Shown in pieces: positions 16,240-24,321 of a stretch of 64,000 bases of DNA (its first letter is position 1; every line of letters starts with the position of its first letter). Made by a program: the position numbers and the translations under genes. Location of the stretch: positions 1-64,000 of the forward strand of contig NZ_VITY01000024.1 of NCBI RefSeq assembly GCF_007993935.1. The letters are read 5' to 3'. The DNA comes from Bradyrhizobium macuxiense. GTDB lineage: Bacteria; Pseudomonadota; Alphaproteobacteria; Rhizobiales; Xanthobacteraceae. Below the pieces are notes generated by a model. The model did not search any database, was not told the origin of the DNA, and saw only the letters and a list, made by a program, of their open reading frames with translations.

Positions 16240-17190
16240 TCAGGTCTGGGTATTGCGCCAGACGATGTCGCGGATCGCGATCTGCTTCGGGATCAGGCCG
16301 AGCTTGAAGAAGCGGTCGGCGACGCCCTGCTGGGTCGCAATGATGTCGTCGGTGACGGGGCCGACCGAAAAGCCCGCCCGCTTGGCCGCGATGGCCTGGA
16401 TATCGAGCGGCACGCCGGTGACGGCGGCAAGCGACTTCGCGACCTCGTCGGGATGCGCCTCTGCCCATTTCGCGCTCGACGTCGTGACATCGACAATCTG
16501 CTGCAGCAGCGCGCCGCGCCGGTTCGCGAAGTCGCGATTGGCGATGTAGAACGAATTGGTCTTGGTGATGTCGCGGGTCTTGACCAGAATGCGGCCGTTC
16601 TGCTTGGTCTCGGCGATCGCGAAATACGGATCCCAGATCGCCCAGGCGTCGATGCCGCCATTGGCGAAGGCAGGGCCGGCGTCCGGCGGCGTCAGATAGA
16701 CCGGCGTGATGTCATCATAAGTGAGCCCGGCCTTCTCCAGCGCCTGGATCACGACGTTATGCGCGCTGGATCCCTTGGTGAAGCCGACGCGCTTGCCCTT
16801 GAGGTCGGCGATGTCTTTGATTGCCGAATTCTGCGGCACCAGGATGCCCGACCCATTGATGATCGGCTGCGCGGCGGCATAGACGATCGCGGCGCCCGCG
16901 GCCTGCGCGAAGATCGGCGGGGAATCGCCGACTGCGCCGTAATCGACGCTGCCGACATTCATCGCCTCCATCATCGGCGGGCCCGAGGAGAACTCGACCC
17001 ATTTCACGCTGATGCCTTGCGGCTTGAAATGATTTTCCAAGGCCTCGCGCTGCCGCGTGATGACGAGCACGCCGTTCTTCTGGTAGCCGATACGAATTTC
17101 CTTCGTGTCCGCCTGCGCCTGCGCGCCTCGCGACAGGGCAGCGGCTGCGGCTGTGACGAGCGACAGCTGGAGGAACTCACGACGCTTCAT
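16240..17190 (-). CDS. ssuA: Sulfonate-binding periplasmic protein, copy 2, Tat-type signal (316 aa)
   Basis: Paralogue of the neighbouring SsuA with the same blocks (IRIGYQKNGVLVITRQREALE, VDYGAVGDSPPIFAQAAGA, LKGKRVGFTKGSSAHN, GGIDAWAIWDPYFAIAETK, TNSFYIANR). It begins MKRREFLQLSLVTAAAAALS, a twin-arginine motif (RREFLQ) and hydrophobic core, so it probably crosses the membrane folded through Tat, unlike copy 1. The ATG at 17190 has AGGAG nine bases upstream. It is the first gene of the operon; the promoter should lie in 17191-17290. Two binding proteins with one permease suggest a widened substrate range. Confidence 0.9.
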   Translation of the reverse strand: MKRREFLQLSLVTAAAAALSRGAQAQADTKEIRIGYQKNGVLVITRQREALENHFKPQGISVKWVEFSSGPPMMEAMNVGSVDYGAVGDSPPIFAQAAGAAIVYAAAQPIINGSGILVPQNSAIKDIADLKGKRVGFTKGSSAHNVVIQALEKAGLTYDDITPVYLTPPDAGPAFANGGIDAWAIWDPYFAIAETKQNGRILVKTRDITKTNSFYIANRDFANRRGALLQQIVDVTTSSAKWAEAHPDEVAKSLAAVTGVPLDIQAIAAKRAGFSVGPVTDDIIATQQGVADRFFKLGLIPKQIAIRDIVWRNTQT

Positions 17191-17287
17191 TCCAAGATTC
17201 TCCTGACGATCAAGCGCGCTATCGCGCGGCACGATCATGTGTTGTCAGGATGATGGGGCGCGCGAATGAAGCTGTCGAGCACCGCAC

Positions 17288-17324
17288 AAAAATAGCGATG
17301 CCCGCACTTCGGTGCAGGCATCGC
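17288..17324 (-). terminator. Terminator of the LLM monooxygenase gene
   Basis: On the minus strand GCGATGCC / GGCATCGC arms with a GCAC/GTGC inner stem are followed by TATTTTTG. It lies 84 bases after the stop of the gene at 17408-18613 and ahead of the ssu operon. Confidence 0.7.
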
Positions 17325-17407
17325 GCGTGCCGTTTCTTTTAAGGCGCAGATCGCGTGTAGCGAATTATTTTCCTCACGAGATCGCGAGGTCGCTGCACTT
17401 CAATTGA

Positions 17408-18613
17408 TCAGCCAGCAGCGGCGGCTTTCGATCCGACATTGACCGCGAGTTTACCATAGCGGTCCGAGAACGCCTGGGTATCGATCTCCTCGAGCTGGAT
17501 CGAGCCATCGAGCACGCCCTTCTTCCAGGCATCGTGCTCGGGATCGTGCTGGAACTCCGGCATCACTTCCTTGCCGAACAACTCGAGCGACTCGCAGATA
17601 TGCTCATGCGTGTTCTTGCCGGCCTGGTTGAGCAAGATCACCTGGTCGATATGCGAGGCACGAAAGCGGCGCAGCTTCTTGGCGATCGTCTCCGGTGAGC
17701 CGATCAGGCCGCCGCGTAGCGCGGCTTCCTGCGCCTCCGGATTCTCGCGCTTCCACTTGTTGTACTCGTCCCACATGTTCACGGTGCCGGGTGCCGGCCG
17801 CTGCCGGTTCTGCGACTGGCCGTAATAGCGCAGCGCGAACTGGAAGAAGGTCGCGCCGTCGGCGCGCCGGCGTGCTTCCTCGTCGGTCTTCGCGCACATG
17901 AAGAACGAGACCAGCGCCATGTTCGGATTGATCTCGTAGTCGGCGAGCTTCTTCAGCCGCTTGGTGATCGCGTTGTAATAGGCGTGCACCCAGGCATGCG
18001 CGGCCTCGGCGCTGACGAACTGGAAACCGAGCGCGCCGAAGCCGTTCTGCCCGGCGCGTTCGATCGTCGGCAGCTGCGAGCAGGCCATCCAGAGCGGCGG
18101 ATGCGGCTTCTGCACCGGCTTCGGCACCACATTGCGCAGCGGGATGTCGAAATACTTGCCGTGATGCTCGGTGCCGACCTTGGTGAACATCGGGAAGATC
18201 GCTTGTACCGCCTCCTCGAACACCTCGCGCTTGGTCTCCATGTCGCGGCCGAACGGCGTCAGCTCGGTGATCGAGGCGCTCTCGCCCATGCCGAACTCGC
18301 AGCGGCCGTTTGACAGCAGATCAAGCACCGCGACCCGCTCGGCGACGCGCGCAGGATGATTGGTGGTGAGCTGGAAGATGCCGTGGCCGAGCCGGATATT
18401 TTTCGTGCGCTGGCTCGCGGCGGCGAGGAAGGATTCCGGTGCCGGCGAGTGCGAATATTCCTCGAGGAAATGATGCTCCACGACCCACGCATAATCGTAG
18501 TTGAGCCGGTCGGCGGTCTCCAATTGTGTCAGCGCGTTCTGGTAGAGCCTGAGCTCATCGCCGTCGTTCCAGGGGCGCGGCAGTTGCAGCTCGTAAAAGA
18601 TGCCGAATTTCAT
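17408..18613 (-). CDS. LLM-class flavin-dependent monooxygenase (401 aa)
   Basis: Bacterial luciferase-like TIM-barrel monooxygenase using FMNH2 or F420-type chemistry; substrate unknown. Typical blocks are MKFGIFYELQLPRPW, YAWVVEHHFLEEYSHSPAPE, LGHGIFQLTTNHPARVAERV, LSNGRCEFGMGES and a C-terminal GLIGSPETIAKKLRRF. The ATG follows GGGAGTGACGCC. It is separated from the ssu operon by a terminator and so has its own transcription unit, with a dyad in its promoter (18640-18660). The neighbourhood suggests that it may share the operon's FMN reductase, but that is inference. Confidence 0.88.
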   Translation of the reverse strand: MKFGIFYELQLPRPWNDGDELRLYQNALTQLETADRLNYDYAWVVEHHFLEEYSHSPAPESFLAAASQRTKNIRLGHGIFQLTTNHPARVAERVAVLDLLSNGRCEFGMGESASITELTPFGRDMETKREVFEEAVQAIFPMFTKVGTEHHGKYFDIPLRNVVPKPVQKPHPPLWMACSQLPTIERAGQNGFGALGFQFVSAEAAHAWVHAYYNAITKRLKKLADYEINPNMALVSFFMCAKTDEEARRRADGATFFQFALRYYGQSQNRQRPAPGTVNMWDEYNKWKRENPEAQEAALRGGLIGSPETIAKKLRRFRASHIDQVILLNQAGKNTHEHICESLELFGKEVMPEFQHDPEHDAWKKGVLDGSIQLEEIDTQAFSDRYGKLAVNVGSKAAAAG

Positions 18614-18639
18614 GGCGTCACTCCCAAGGTCGCGTCCCC

Positions 18640-18660
18640 GACCGTTTGTTATTGTCGGTC
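18640..18660. promoter_or_regulatory. Dyad in promoter of LLM monooxygenase gene
   Basis: GACCG (18640-18644) and CGGTC (18656-18660) flank an 11-base AT-richer core, 27 bases before the ATG at 18613. Size and position suit a TetR-type operator. No regulator gene is adjacent. Confidence 0.35.
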
Positions 18661-18812
18661 AGTCTAGTGGTGGCGCGAACCAAGTCCAGCCTCGGGGGTG
18701 AAACTCCAATTCCGCGCAGCGGGAGGCGGCTTGCCTGGAACGCATGAATGTTTAGCTTGTCTTGGTGTGAGTCGCGGCGCTATCGGTCGCGCGCTCCTTC
18801 CTCCGAAAGCTC

Positions 18813-19922
18813 ATGACCACCTTTACGCCGCATCAGGATTCCGCGCTGAAAGCCGTCGCCGACTGGCTGAAAGCCAAGCCCGGCCAAAACGGCACGCCGC
18901 CGGTGTTCCGCCTGTTCGGCTATGCCGGAACCGGCAAGACCACGCTCGCCCAGCACATCGCCGAGGGCGTCGACGGCGAGGTGAAGTTCGCCGCCTTCAC
19001 CGGCAAGGCGGCGCTGGTGATGCGCAACAAGGGCTGCGACAGCGCGTCCACGATCCACTCGCTGATCTACCGCGCCCGGGAATCCGGCGTCGAGCAGCCG
19101 AGCTTTGAGCTCTGGGACGACGCGCCGGCCTCGAAGGCCAAGCTGATCGTGATCGACGAATGCTCGATGGTCGACGCCGAGCTCGGCCGCGACCTGATGT
19201 CGTTCGACTGCCCGCTGCTGGTGCTCGGCGATCCCGCGCAATTGCCGCCGATCCAGGGCGGCGGCTTCTTCACCGACGCCGAGCCGGACGCGATGCTGAC
19301 CGAGGTGCACCGCCAGGCACAGGACGATCCGATCGTGCGGATGTCGATGGACATCCGCGAGGGCCGCGAGCTCGAGATCGGCCGTCATGGCGAGAGCGAG
19401 GTGGTGTCGCGCAAGGAGCTCGATCCGGACCGCGTGATGAGCGCCGACCAGGTGCTGGTCGGCCGCAACAACACCCGCCGCGCCTACAACATGCGGGTGC
19501 GGCAGCGGCTGAACATCGAGGATCCGCTGCCGGTCGCCGGCGACAAGCTGGTCTGCCTGCGCAACAACCGCAAGAAGGGCCTGTTCAACGGCGGGCTGTG
19601 GCGGGTCAAGGCGCGCGCGCAGTCGAAATCCAAGATCATCACCATGCGCGTGATGCCGGACGAGGATTTCGGCTACAAGGTCACCAAGGTCTCGGTGCGC
19701 GGCGAGTGCTTCGACGGCGGCGTCGAGGGCGTGCCGTGGGAGCAGCGCAAGCCCTATGACGAGTTCGACTACGGCTATGTGCTGACCGTGCACAAGTCGC
19801 AAGGCTCGCAGTGGGACGACGTCGTGCTGTTCGACGAGAGCTTTGCATTCCAGGACTCGCGCGCGAGGTGGCTGTACACGGGCATCACGCGGGCCGCGAA
19901 GCGGCTGAGCGTGGTGGTGTGA
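18813..19922 (+). CDS. RecD-like ATP-dependent helicase/AAA ATPase (369 aa)
   Basis: Superfamily 1 DNA helicase of the short RecD/Dda-like type. Motif I (Walker A) is LFGYAGTGKTTLAQ near residues 34-47; motif Ia AAFTGKAALVM; motif II LIVIDECSMVDAEL; motif III LLVLGDPAQLPPI; motif IV/V region VLVGRNNTRRAYN; and the UvrD_C_2-type motif VLTVHKSQGSQWDDVVLFDES with YTGITRAAKRLSVVV at the C-terminus. All helicase motifs are intact. No RecB or RecC neighbours exist, so it acts alone, perhaps in recombination or repair. The ATG at 18813 lies shortly after an upstream gap with no other gene. Confidence 0.9.
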   Translation: MTTFTPHQDSALKAVADWLKAKPGQNGTPPVFRLFGYAGTGKTTLAQHIAEGVDGEVKFAAFTGKAALVMRNKGCDSASTIHSLIYRARESGVEQPSFELWDDAPASKAKLIVIDECSMVDAELGRDLMSFDCPLLVLGDPAQLPPIQGGGFFTDAEPDAMLTEVHRQAQDDPIVRMSMDIREGRELEIGRHGESEVVSRKELDPDRVMSADQVLVGRNNTRRAYNMRVRQRLNIEDPLPVAGDKLVCLRNNRKKGLFNGGLWRVKARAQSKSKIITMRVMPDEDFGYKVTKVSVRGECFDGGVEGVPWEQRKPYDEFDYGYVLTVHKSQGSQWDDVVLFDESFAFQDSRARWLYTGITRAAKRLSVVV

Positions 19923-19982
19923 GAGTCCGGCAGGCACCGACGTCATCCTGACAGCACGTGAGTCTATGACACCAGCATTCAG

Positions 19983-20105
19983 CGTCGTCCTGGCGAAAGC
20001 CAGGACCCATTACCCCGGCTGCTTGTTGTTGCGGGACGCTGGGGCCACGATCCCGCCTACAGTTACATTTGGTGGTTATGGGTCCTGGCTTTCGCCAGGA
20101 CGACG
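19983..20105. repeat. Palindromic intergenic repeat, family A copy 2
   Basis: Perfect 27-base inverted repeats (19983-20009 and 20079-20105). Each arm folds as TCCTGGC-GAAA-GCCAGGA. Compared with copy 1 (141-262) the stem bases differ but remain paired, the GAAA loop is the same, and the spacer is recognisably related. Confidence 0.85.
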
Positions 20106-20300
20106 GCGTGGAGGGGCCGCGGGCAAAAATCCATACCGTTATCCCTGAACCTCGCTGATTTCCCTCACGAAACCGTGTGGCCGGAGCCGTAACAAAACGT
20201 CCCCTCGCCCGTATTTTGAAGCGTCGGAGCAGTTCTGCCCGGTTTGCCAATGCCGGCCTCCGCTCTAGACTGGCCCCAATTGCGATCCCACGAGGAACCC

Positions 20301-21017
20301 ATGCCCAAGAGCCCCCTCAGCCGTCTCTCGCTCTGCGCCGCCGCGATCGGCGCGCTGGCGGTCGCCGCTTTTGCCGTTGCACCCTCGCTTGCCGCCGAGG
20401 ACGCCGTTGTCATCCCGCCGCCGGCGGCGAGCGCGCCTGAAACCGGCATCAAGACCGCGGTGCTCGCCGGGGGCTGCTTCTGGGGTGTGCAGGGCGTGTT
20501 CCAGCACACCGCCGGCATCGTCAGCGCGGTGTCGGGCTACTCCGGCGGCAGCAAGGCGAATGCCGACTACGAGAAGGTCTCGACCGGCACCACCGGCCAC
20601 GCCGAGTCGGTCGAGATCAAATACGACCCGCAGAAGATCTCCTATGGCAAGATCCTGCAGATCTTCTTCTCGGTCGTGCACGACCCGACCCAGCTGAACC
20701 GCCAGGGACCGGACAGCGGCACGCAATATCGCTCGGCGATCTTCACCACCAGCGAGGAGCAGAAGAAGGTGGCGGACGCCTATATCGCCCAGCTCAACGC
20801 CGCCAAGGTCTACAAGAAGCCGATCGTCACCAAGGTCGGCGCGCTGGAGGCGTTCTATCCGGCGGAGGGCTACCACCAGGACTATCTGACGCTGCACCCG
20901 AACCAGCCCTATATTGCGTATAATGACATCCCGAAGGTCGAGAACCTGAAGAAGATCTTCGCGGAGAGCTACATCGAGAAGCCGACGCTGGTGAGCAGCA
21001 CCAAGGTCACCAACTGA
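20301..21017 (+). CDS. msrA: Periplasmic peptide-methionine (S)-S-oxide reductase MsrA (238 aa)
   Basis: Repairs methionine-S-sulfoxide in exported proteins. Residues 1-31 are a Sec signal peptide (LCAAAIGALAVAAFAVAPSLAAED). The catalytic domain starts KTAVLAGGCFWGVQGVF with nucleophile Cys59 in GGCFWG, followed by GVVSGYSGG-like VSGYSGGSKAN, HAESVEIKYDP and GTQYRSAIF. There are no obvious C-terminal resolving Cys residues, so recycling must use another partner. ATG at 20301 is preceded by GAGGA. msrB follows in the same direction after a palindromic repeat. Confidence 0.93.
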   Translation: MPKSPLSRLSLCAAAIGALAVAAFAVAPSLAAEDAVVIPPPAASAPETGIKTAVLAGGCFWGVQGVFQHTAGIVSAVSGYSGGSKANADYEKVSTGTTGHAESVEIKYDPQKISYGKILQIFFSVVHDPTQLNRQGPDSGTQYRSAIFTTSEEQKKVADAYIAQLNAAKVYKKPIVTKVGALEAFYPAEGYHQDYLTLHPNQPYIAYNDIPKVENLKKIFAESYIEKPTLVSSTKVTN

Positions 21018-21029
21018 GGGAACAGTCTC

Positions 21030-21146
21030 CGTCATTGCGAGGAGCCACCGGGTCCGGCCTTTTGGCCGGCCCGATGATAAACTCCGCGAACGAAGCAATC
21101 CATCGCGTCCCTTACACTGGATTGCTTCGCTTCGCTCGCAATGACG
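21030..21146. repeat. Palindromic intergenic repeat, family B copy 1
   Basis: Ends CGTCATTGCGAG... and ...CTCGCAATGACG are inverted repeats. Internal GAAGCAATCCA and TGGATTGCTTC also pair. It lies between msrA and msrB. Other copies: 38979-39064 and 47842-47924. Confidence 0.85.
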
Positions 21147-21163
21147 CCAACAAGGGAGTTTCC

Positions 21164-21577
21164 ATGTCCGATACCAAGACCGACGGCAAGGTCCGCAAGA
21201 GCGAGGCCGAGTGGCGCAAGGAATTGACGCCGATGCAGTACGCCGTGCTGCGTGAGAAGGCGACCGAGCGGCCGTTCACCGGCGAATACGAGCATGATCC
21301 CCGCAAGGGCACCTATGTCTGCGCCGGCTGCGGGCAGACGCTGTTCGAGTCCGACCAGAAGTTCGACTCCGGCTGCGGCTGGCCGAGCTTCTCCAAGCCC
21401 GCGATCGAGAGCCATGTCGACGAAGAGCGCGACATGAGCCACGGCATGATCCGCACCGAGGTGCTGTGCTCGAAATGCGACGGCCATCTCGGCCATGTCT
21501 TCAACGACGGCCCCGGCCCGACCGGCCTGCGTTACTGCATCAACTCGGCGGCGCTGAAGCTGAACGAGAAGAAGTAA
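21164..21577 (+). CDS. msrB: Peptide-methionine (R)-S-oxide reductase MsrB (137 aa)
   Basis: Cytosolic partner that reduces methionine-R-sulfoxide. The family blocks are all there: EWRKELTPMQYAVLREKATERPFTGEY, GTYVCAGCGQTLFESDQKFDSGCGWPSF, HGMIRTEVLCSKCDGHLGHVFNDGP and the active-site RYCINSAALKL with Cys125. Two CxxC pairs (CAGC, CSKC) bind structural zinc. No signal peptide is present, in contrast to MsrA, so the two enzymes probably serve different compartments. The ATG has GGGAG upstream. A strong terminator follows. Confidence 0.95.
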   Translation: MSDTKTDGKVRKSEAEWRKELTPMQYAVLREKATERPFTGEYEHDPRKGTYVCAGCGQTLFESDQKFDSGCGWPSFSKPAIESHVDEERDMSHGMIRTEVLCSKCDGHLGHVFNDGPGPTGLRYCINSAALKLNEKK

Positions 21578-21633
21578 CGGCCGTCGGGCCTAGCGCGCCG
21601 AATAATCCATCGGCCCGTCGAACGTTTGATCCG

Positions 21634-21672
21634 CCCCGCGCGACCAAGAACCGGTCGCGCGGGGTTTTGTTT
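21634..21672 (+). terminator. Terminator after msrB
   Basis: Perfect 12-base stem CCCCGCGCGACC / GGTCGCGCGGGG with a 7-base loop, then TTTTGTTTT. Confidence 0.88.
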
Positions 21673-21716
21673 TGGCGCGGCCACCCTTCCGCGCGCCTCA
21701 ACACAAGGAAATTTTG

Positions 21717-22094
21717 ATGTCACGGATTCCAGGAAAGCTTTTGTTCGGTCTCGGTTTTGCCAGCGTCATCATGGGGAGCACGGTGAGCATGCCGGCATTC
21801 GCCGCCGACAAGATCTCGCTGTTCAAGGTCATTACCTCCAAGGACGAAATCGTGATCGGCCTGACCGATGCCGATCTCGCGCAGGTCGAAGGCCAGAACG
21901 CGGGCGGCATCGCCAAGATGCTGGTCGCCAAGGGCTCGATGAGCGTCTGGCAATACGCCGTGCACAAATCCTCCGCCGGCGATCTCGAGCAGGCGCCGCT
22001 GCACAAGGTCGGGCTGATCTCCCATGACTCGCTGCGGGTCGAGCCCTATCCGACCCCGCTGAAGGTGCTCCCGATCGACGAAAGCAAGAAGTGA
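21717..22094 (+). CDS. Small exported protein of unknown function (125 aa)
   Basis: Residues 1-29 form a clear Sec signal peptide (LLFGLGFASVIMGSTVSMPAFAAD) with cleavage after AFA. The mature part of about 96 residues has no Cys or metal motif. It contains ISLFKVITSKDEIVIGLTDADLAQ and AGGIAKMLVAKGSMSVWQYAVHKS, and ends VLPIDESKK. No family is recognised. ACAAGGA precedes the ATG. It has its own transcription unit between a terminator and a repeat. Confidence 0.75.
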   Translation: MSRIPGKLLFGLGFASVIMGSTVSMPAFAADKISLFKVITSKDEIVIGLTDADLAQVEGQNAGGIAKMLVAKGSMSVWQYAVHKSSAGDLEQAPLHKVGLISHDSLRVEPYPTPLKVLPIDESKK

Positions 22095-22228
22095 CGGCGA
22101 AGCCGTCATCCCCGGGGCCGTCCCAACGGTCGGCGCTTTTCGCCGCCGGGTGACGAGCTCCGGACTGAGATTCCCCAATTCGCAATTGCGAATTGGGGTT
22201 CGATGCCACGCACCGCCCCGAAATGACG
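22095..22228. repeat. Intergenic repeat containing a perfect 26-base palindrome
   Basis: Between two genes lies a 130-base segment. Its ends (CCGTCATCCCC... and ...CCGAAATGACG) are complementary in part. Its centre (22173-22198) is a perfect 26-base palindrome made of CCCCAATTCGCAA and its reverse complement. It looks like a dispersed Bradyrhizobium-type palindromic element. Nothing is encoded. Confidence 0.6.
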
Positions 22229-22328
22229 CCGAAGTTAACGACTCGCGGGCCGGAATGTGCTTTGCTTGGAATCCGCGGGGCCGTCGGCGTCTCGCCGTGC
22301 GGCTGCCGCCTGTTCTGAGGAGGGCGCC

Positions 22329-22493
22329 ATGTCGCTCGGATTGATCCTCATCATCCTCTTGCTGGTTATCCTGCTGGGCGGCTATAGCGGCCGGATCCGC
22401 GGCTATGGCTATGGTCTCGGCCACTCCGGAATGGGGCTTTTCGGGGTGATTTTGATCGTGGTCGCGATCCTGGCCTGGCTCGACAAGATTTAA
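22329..22493 (+). CDS. DUF3309 small membrane protein (54 aa)
   Basis: Two hydrophobic segments (LGLILIILLLVILLGGY, residues 3-19; FGVILIVVAILAWL, residues about 38-51) are linked by a Gly/Tyr-rich loop GRIRGYGYGLGHSG. This is the pattern of the short DUF3309 inner-membrane proteins common in alphaproteobacteria. The ATG has GAGGA nine bases upstream. Function unknown; a link to envelope stress is often suggested but not shown here. Confidence 0.85.
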   Translation: MSLGLILIILLLVILLGGYSGRIRGYGYGLGHSGMGLFGVILIVVAILAWLDKI

Positions 22494-22715
22494 TGCTCAT
22501 AAGTCGTTGAAATAAATAGACTTATTTGACCGCACGCCGTGCCATGCGCGGATTCAGCATGTGCCCTGCCGGGGGCGCTTCTGGGGTCGCATTTTTGTCA
22601 AAGAGGCCTATATTAGGGATCGAAATGACATGTACGGCGCGCCGCCAAGTACAGGCCGCCGTCCCCCAATCCCTTTCGCCACGCTAACTGCCAAGAACAC
22701 AAGAGGTCGTCGACC

Positions 22716-23006
22716 ATGCGTCCCCTGCGTCCGTTCAACTACAATACGTCTGCCGAACTGTTTCCTGCCGCGATCCGCAAGAAGAAGCGGGCGGGCTTCG
22801 CGTACCGCCGTTTCGGCACCGCTGCCGAGGCCGTGCAGTTCGCGATGGAGCAGCTGCCGGCGGATTCGCTGAACGGCGCCTATCTGCAGGTCGAGGAAGC
22901 CCGTTTCGACCAGAACGGCATCCGCTCGCTCTATGAGAGCGAGGCGTTTCCGCTGCCGCGCCGTCCGCGCCCCGCCGCCAGCCAGACCGACGCCGACGCC
23001 GCATAA
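22716..23006 (+). CDS. Hypothetical soluble protein (96 aa)
   Basis: Basic N-terminal half (MRPLRPFNYNTSAELFPAAIRKKKRAGFAYRRF) followed by TAAEAVQFAMEQLPADSLNGAYLQVEEARFD and an Ala/Pro-rich tail. The pattern of a helix followed by a strand looks like a small single-domain protein of the type conserved only in Bradyrhizobium relatives. No motif or family is known to me. A terminator follows after about 20 bases, supporting a real transcription unit. Confidence 0.7.
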   Translation: MRPLRPFNYNTSAELFPAAIRKKKRAGFAYRRFGTAAEAVQFAMEQLPADSLNGAYLQVEEARFDQNGIRSLYESEAFPLPRRPRPAASQTDADAA

Positions 23007-23028
23007 GATTTCTACTCGTCACCTAACG

Positions 23029-23063
23029 AAAAGCCCTCGGACCGATCCGGGGGCTTTTGTTTT
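23029..23063 (+). terminator. Terminator after the 96-aa gene
   Basis: AAAAGCCC-TCGG / CCGG-GGGCTTTT hairpin followed by GTTTT. Confidence 0.8.
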
Positions 23064-23077
23064 GGGGACTCTTTCTT

Positions 23078-23126
23078 GCGCATAATCTGATCGGAAAACC
23101 GCTGCACACTTTTCCGGATTATGCGC
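23078..23126. repeat. Short inverted repeat (GCGCATAATC...GATTATGCGC)
   Basis: Ten-base perfect arms at 23078-23087 and 23117-23126 around CGGAAAACCGCTGCACACTTTTCCG, whose CGGAAAA/TTTTCCG also pairs. It is of the dispersed type seen next to rhizobial genes and may serve as a terminator for the DUF4112 gene, whose stop it touches. Confidence 0.55.
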
Positions 23127-23674
23127 TAGAGCCGCGGCTGCTTGTCGAGCCAGCGCCGCAGCATCCGCACATTGCGGATATTGGCGCGGAACATGACGTC
23201 GAAGGCATCGCCCGCCACCGGCACCATGCCGACCACGCCGTCGACGGCGACGTTGGCGAGCATCCGCGCGGTGATGTGCCAAGGCGCGCCCAGCAGCCGG
23301 GCCTCGCGCACCAGCCACAGCGAGATCGCGGTCGTGATGAGATCGCCGACCACGGGGATCAGGCCGATCAGCCCGTCGATGCCGTAGCGGACATTGGTGC
23401 CCGGCACGACAAAGGCGACGTCGAGCAGCTTTGCGATCATCTCCAGCCGCGCGAGCCGTTCCTCGCGCGTCAGATTGCCGAACGGATTGGCACTGGAGTT
23501 GCGGAAGTCGAAGCTGAAGCCTTCCTGAAAGCCTTGGAACTGCGGATGCAGCGGGCCATCGCCGAGCTCGCGCCCGTCCTGATCGATCACCTTGCCGCGC
23601 GCCTGCGCTCCGCCGAAGGGCGGCCGCGATCGCGTGGCGTGGGGGGTGAAAATGTCGTCCTCGGGCATGGCCAT
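23126..23674 (-). CDS. DUF4112 domain membrane protein (182 aa)
   Basis: The C-terminal 110 residues match the DUF4112 pattern: LARLEMIAKLLDVAFVVPG, RYGIDGLIGLIPVVGDLITT, SLWLVREARLLG, MLANVAVDGVVGMVPVAGD and FDVMFRANIRNVRMLRRWLD. It has two paired Gly/Pro-rich hydrophobic segments that sit in the membrane. An N-terminal polar extension of about 70 residues precedes it. Biological role unknown. ATG at 23674 is chosen; a further ATG at 23668 and a GTG at 23677 are possible. Confidence 0.85.
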   Translation of the reverse strand: MAMPEDDIFTPHATRSRPPFGGAQARGKVIDQDGRELGDGPLHPQFQGFQEGFSFDFRNSSANPFGNLTREERLARLEMIAKLLDVAFVVPGTNVRYGIDGLIGLIPVVGDLITTAISLWLVREARLLGAPWHITARMLANVAVDGVVGMVPVAGDAFDVMFRANIRNVRMLRRWLDKQPRL

Positions 23675-23928
23675 CACATGGTAACGCAGGCAGGCGGTTC
23701 AAGTTGCGTCACATTACCACTGTGTCACGTTCGAGGCTGTCACGCGCAAGGCCATCACGTGCCGCGCGCCGCCGACGGCGTCAAGCCGAAGCGGCGGCAT
23801 GAAATGCCGGCCTTCGATTTGCCTCGCCCTTTAACCTAGGCTTTCAGCCTAGCCTTGCACGAGCAGATGCGTGAAGCGATCAATCGAGACAGATCCACCG
23901 ACGGTCATCAAGAGCCCGTTCGTCCCGC

Positions 23929-24297
23929 CTAATAGACGCCCTTGTTCATGGTTCTGAGCCGCTGCGCCAGCGTCCTCATCACCTTGAGGGCGAAATGCGG
24001 CGTCTGGCTGACGAGGAAGAGAAACTGCTTTTCCGAGACCGGGACGAGCTCGACATCCGTCAGCGCCGTCGCGGTCGCACTCCTCGGCTCGTTGTCGATC
24101 AATGCCATCTCGCCGAAGATCGTGTCCGGCGCGAGGTCCGCCATGGTCTTGTTGCCGACCTGGATGCGCACGTAGCCGCTCTTGATCACGAAGAGCTCGT
24201 TGGCCTGCTCACCCTCGCGAAAAATCACGCCGCCGGCCCGAACCAGGCGGGTTTCGATACTGTTGCCCGTCAGAAGGCTGAAGCTTGCATCTGCCAC
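23929..24297 (-). CDS. Stand-alone cyclic-nucleotide-binding domain protein (122 aa)
   Basis: A single cNMP-binding (CAP_ED) beta-roll with no helix-turn-helix: RAGGVIFREGEQANELFVIKSGYVRI, DTIFGEMALIDNEPRSATATALTDVEL and a C-terminal helix FALKVMRTLAQRLRTMNKG. The phosphate-binding cassette FGEMALIDNEPRSA keeps Gly-Glu and Arg-Ser, so nucleotide binding is plausible. The GTG at 24297 has AGGGA upstream. It follows the PiT transporter by 24 bases on the same strand and may be cotranscribed with it as a small regulatory subunit; that link is inference. Confidence 0.85.
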   Translation of the reverse strand: MADASFSLLTGNSIETRLVRAGGVIFREGEQANELFVIKSGYVRIQVGNKTMADLAPDTIFGEMALIDNEPRSATATALTDVELVPVSEKQFLFLVSQTPHFALKVMRTLAQRLRTMNKGVY

Positions 24298-24321
24298 TCG
24301 AAATCCCTTTTCTGCGTTCTG

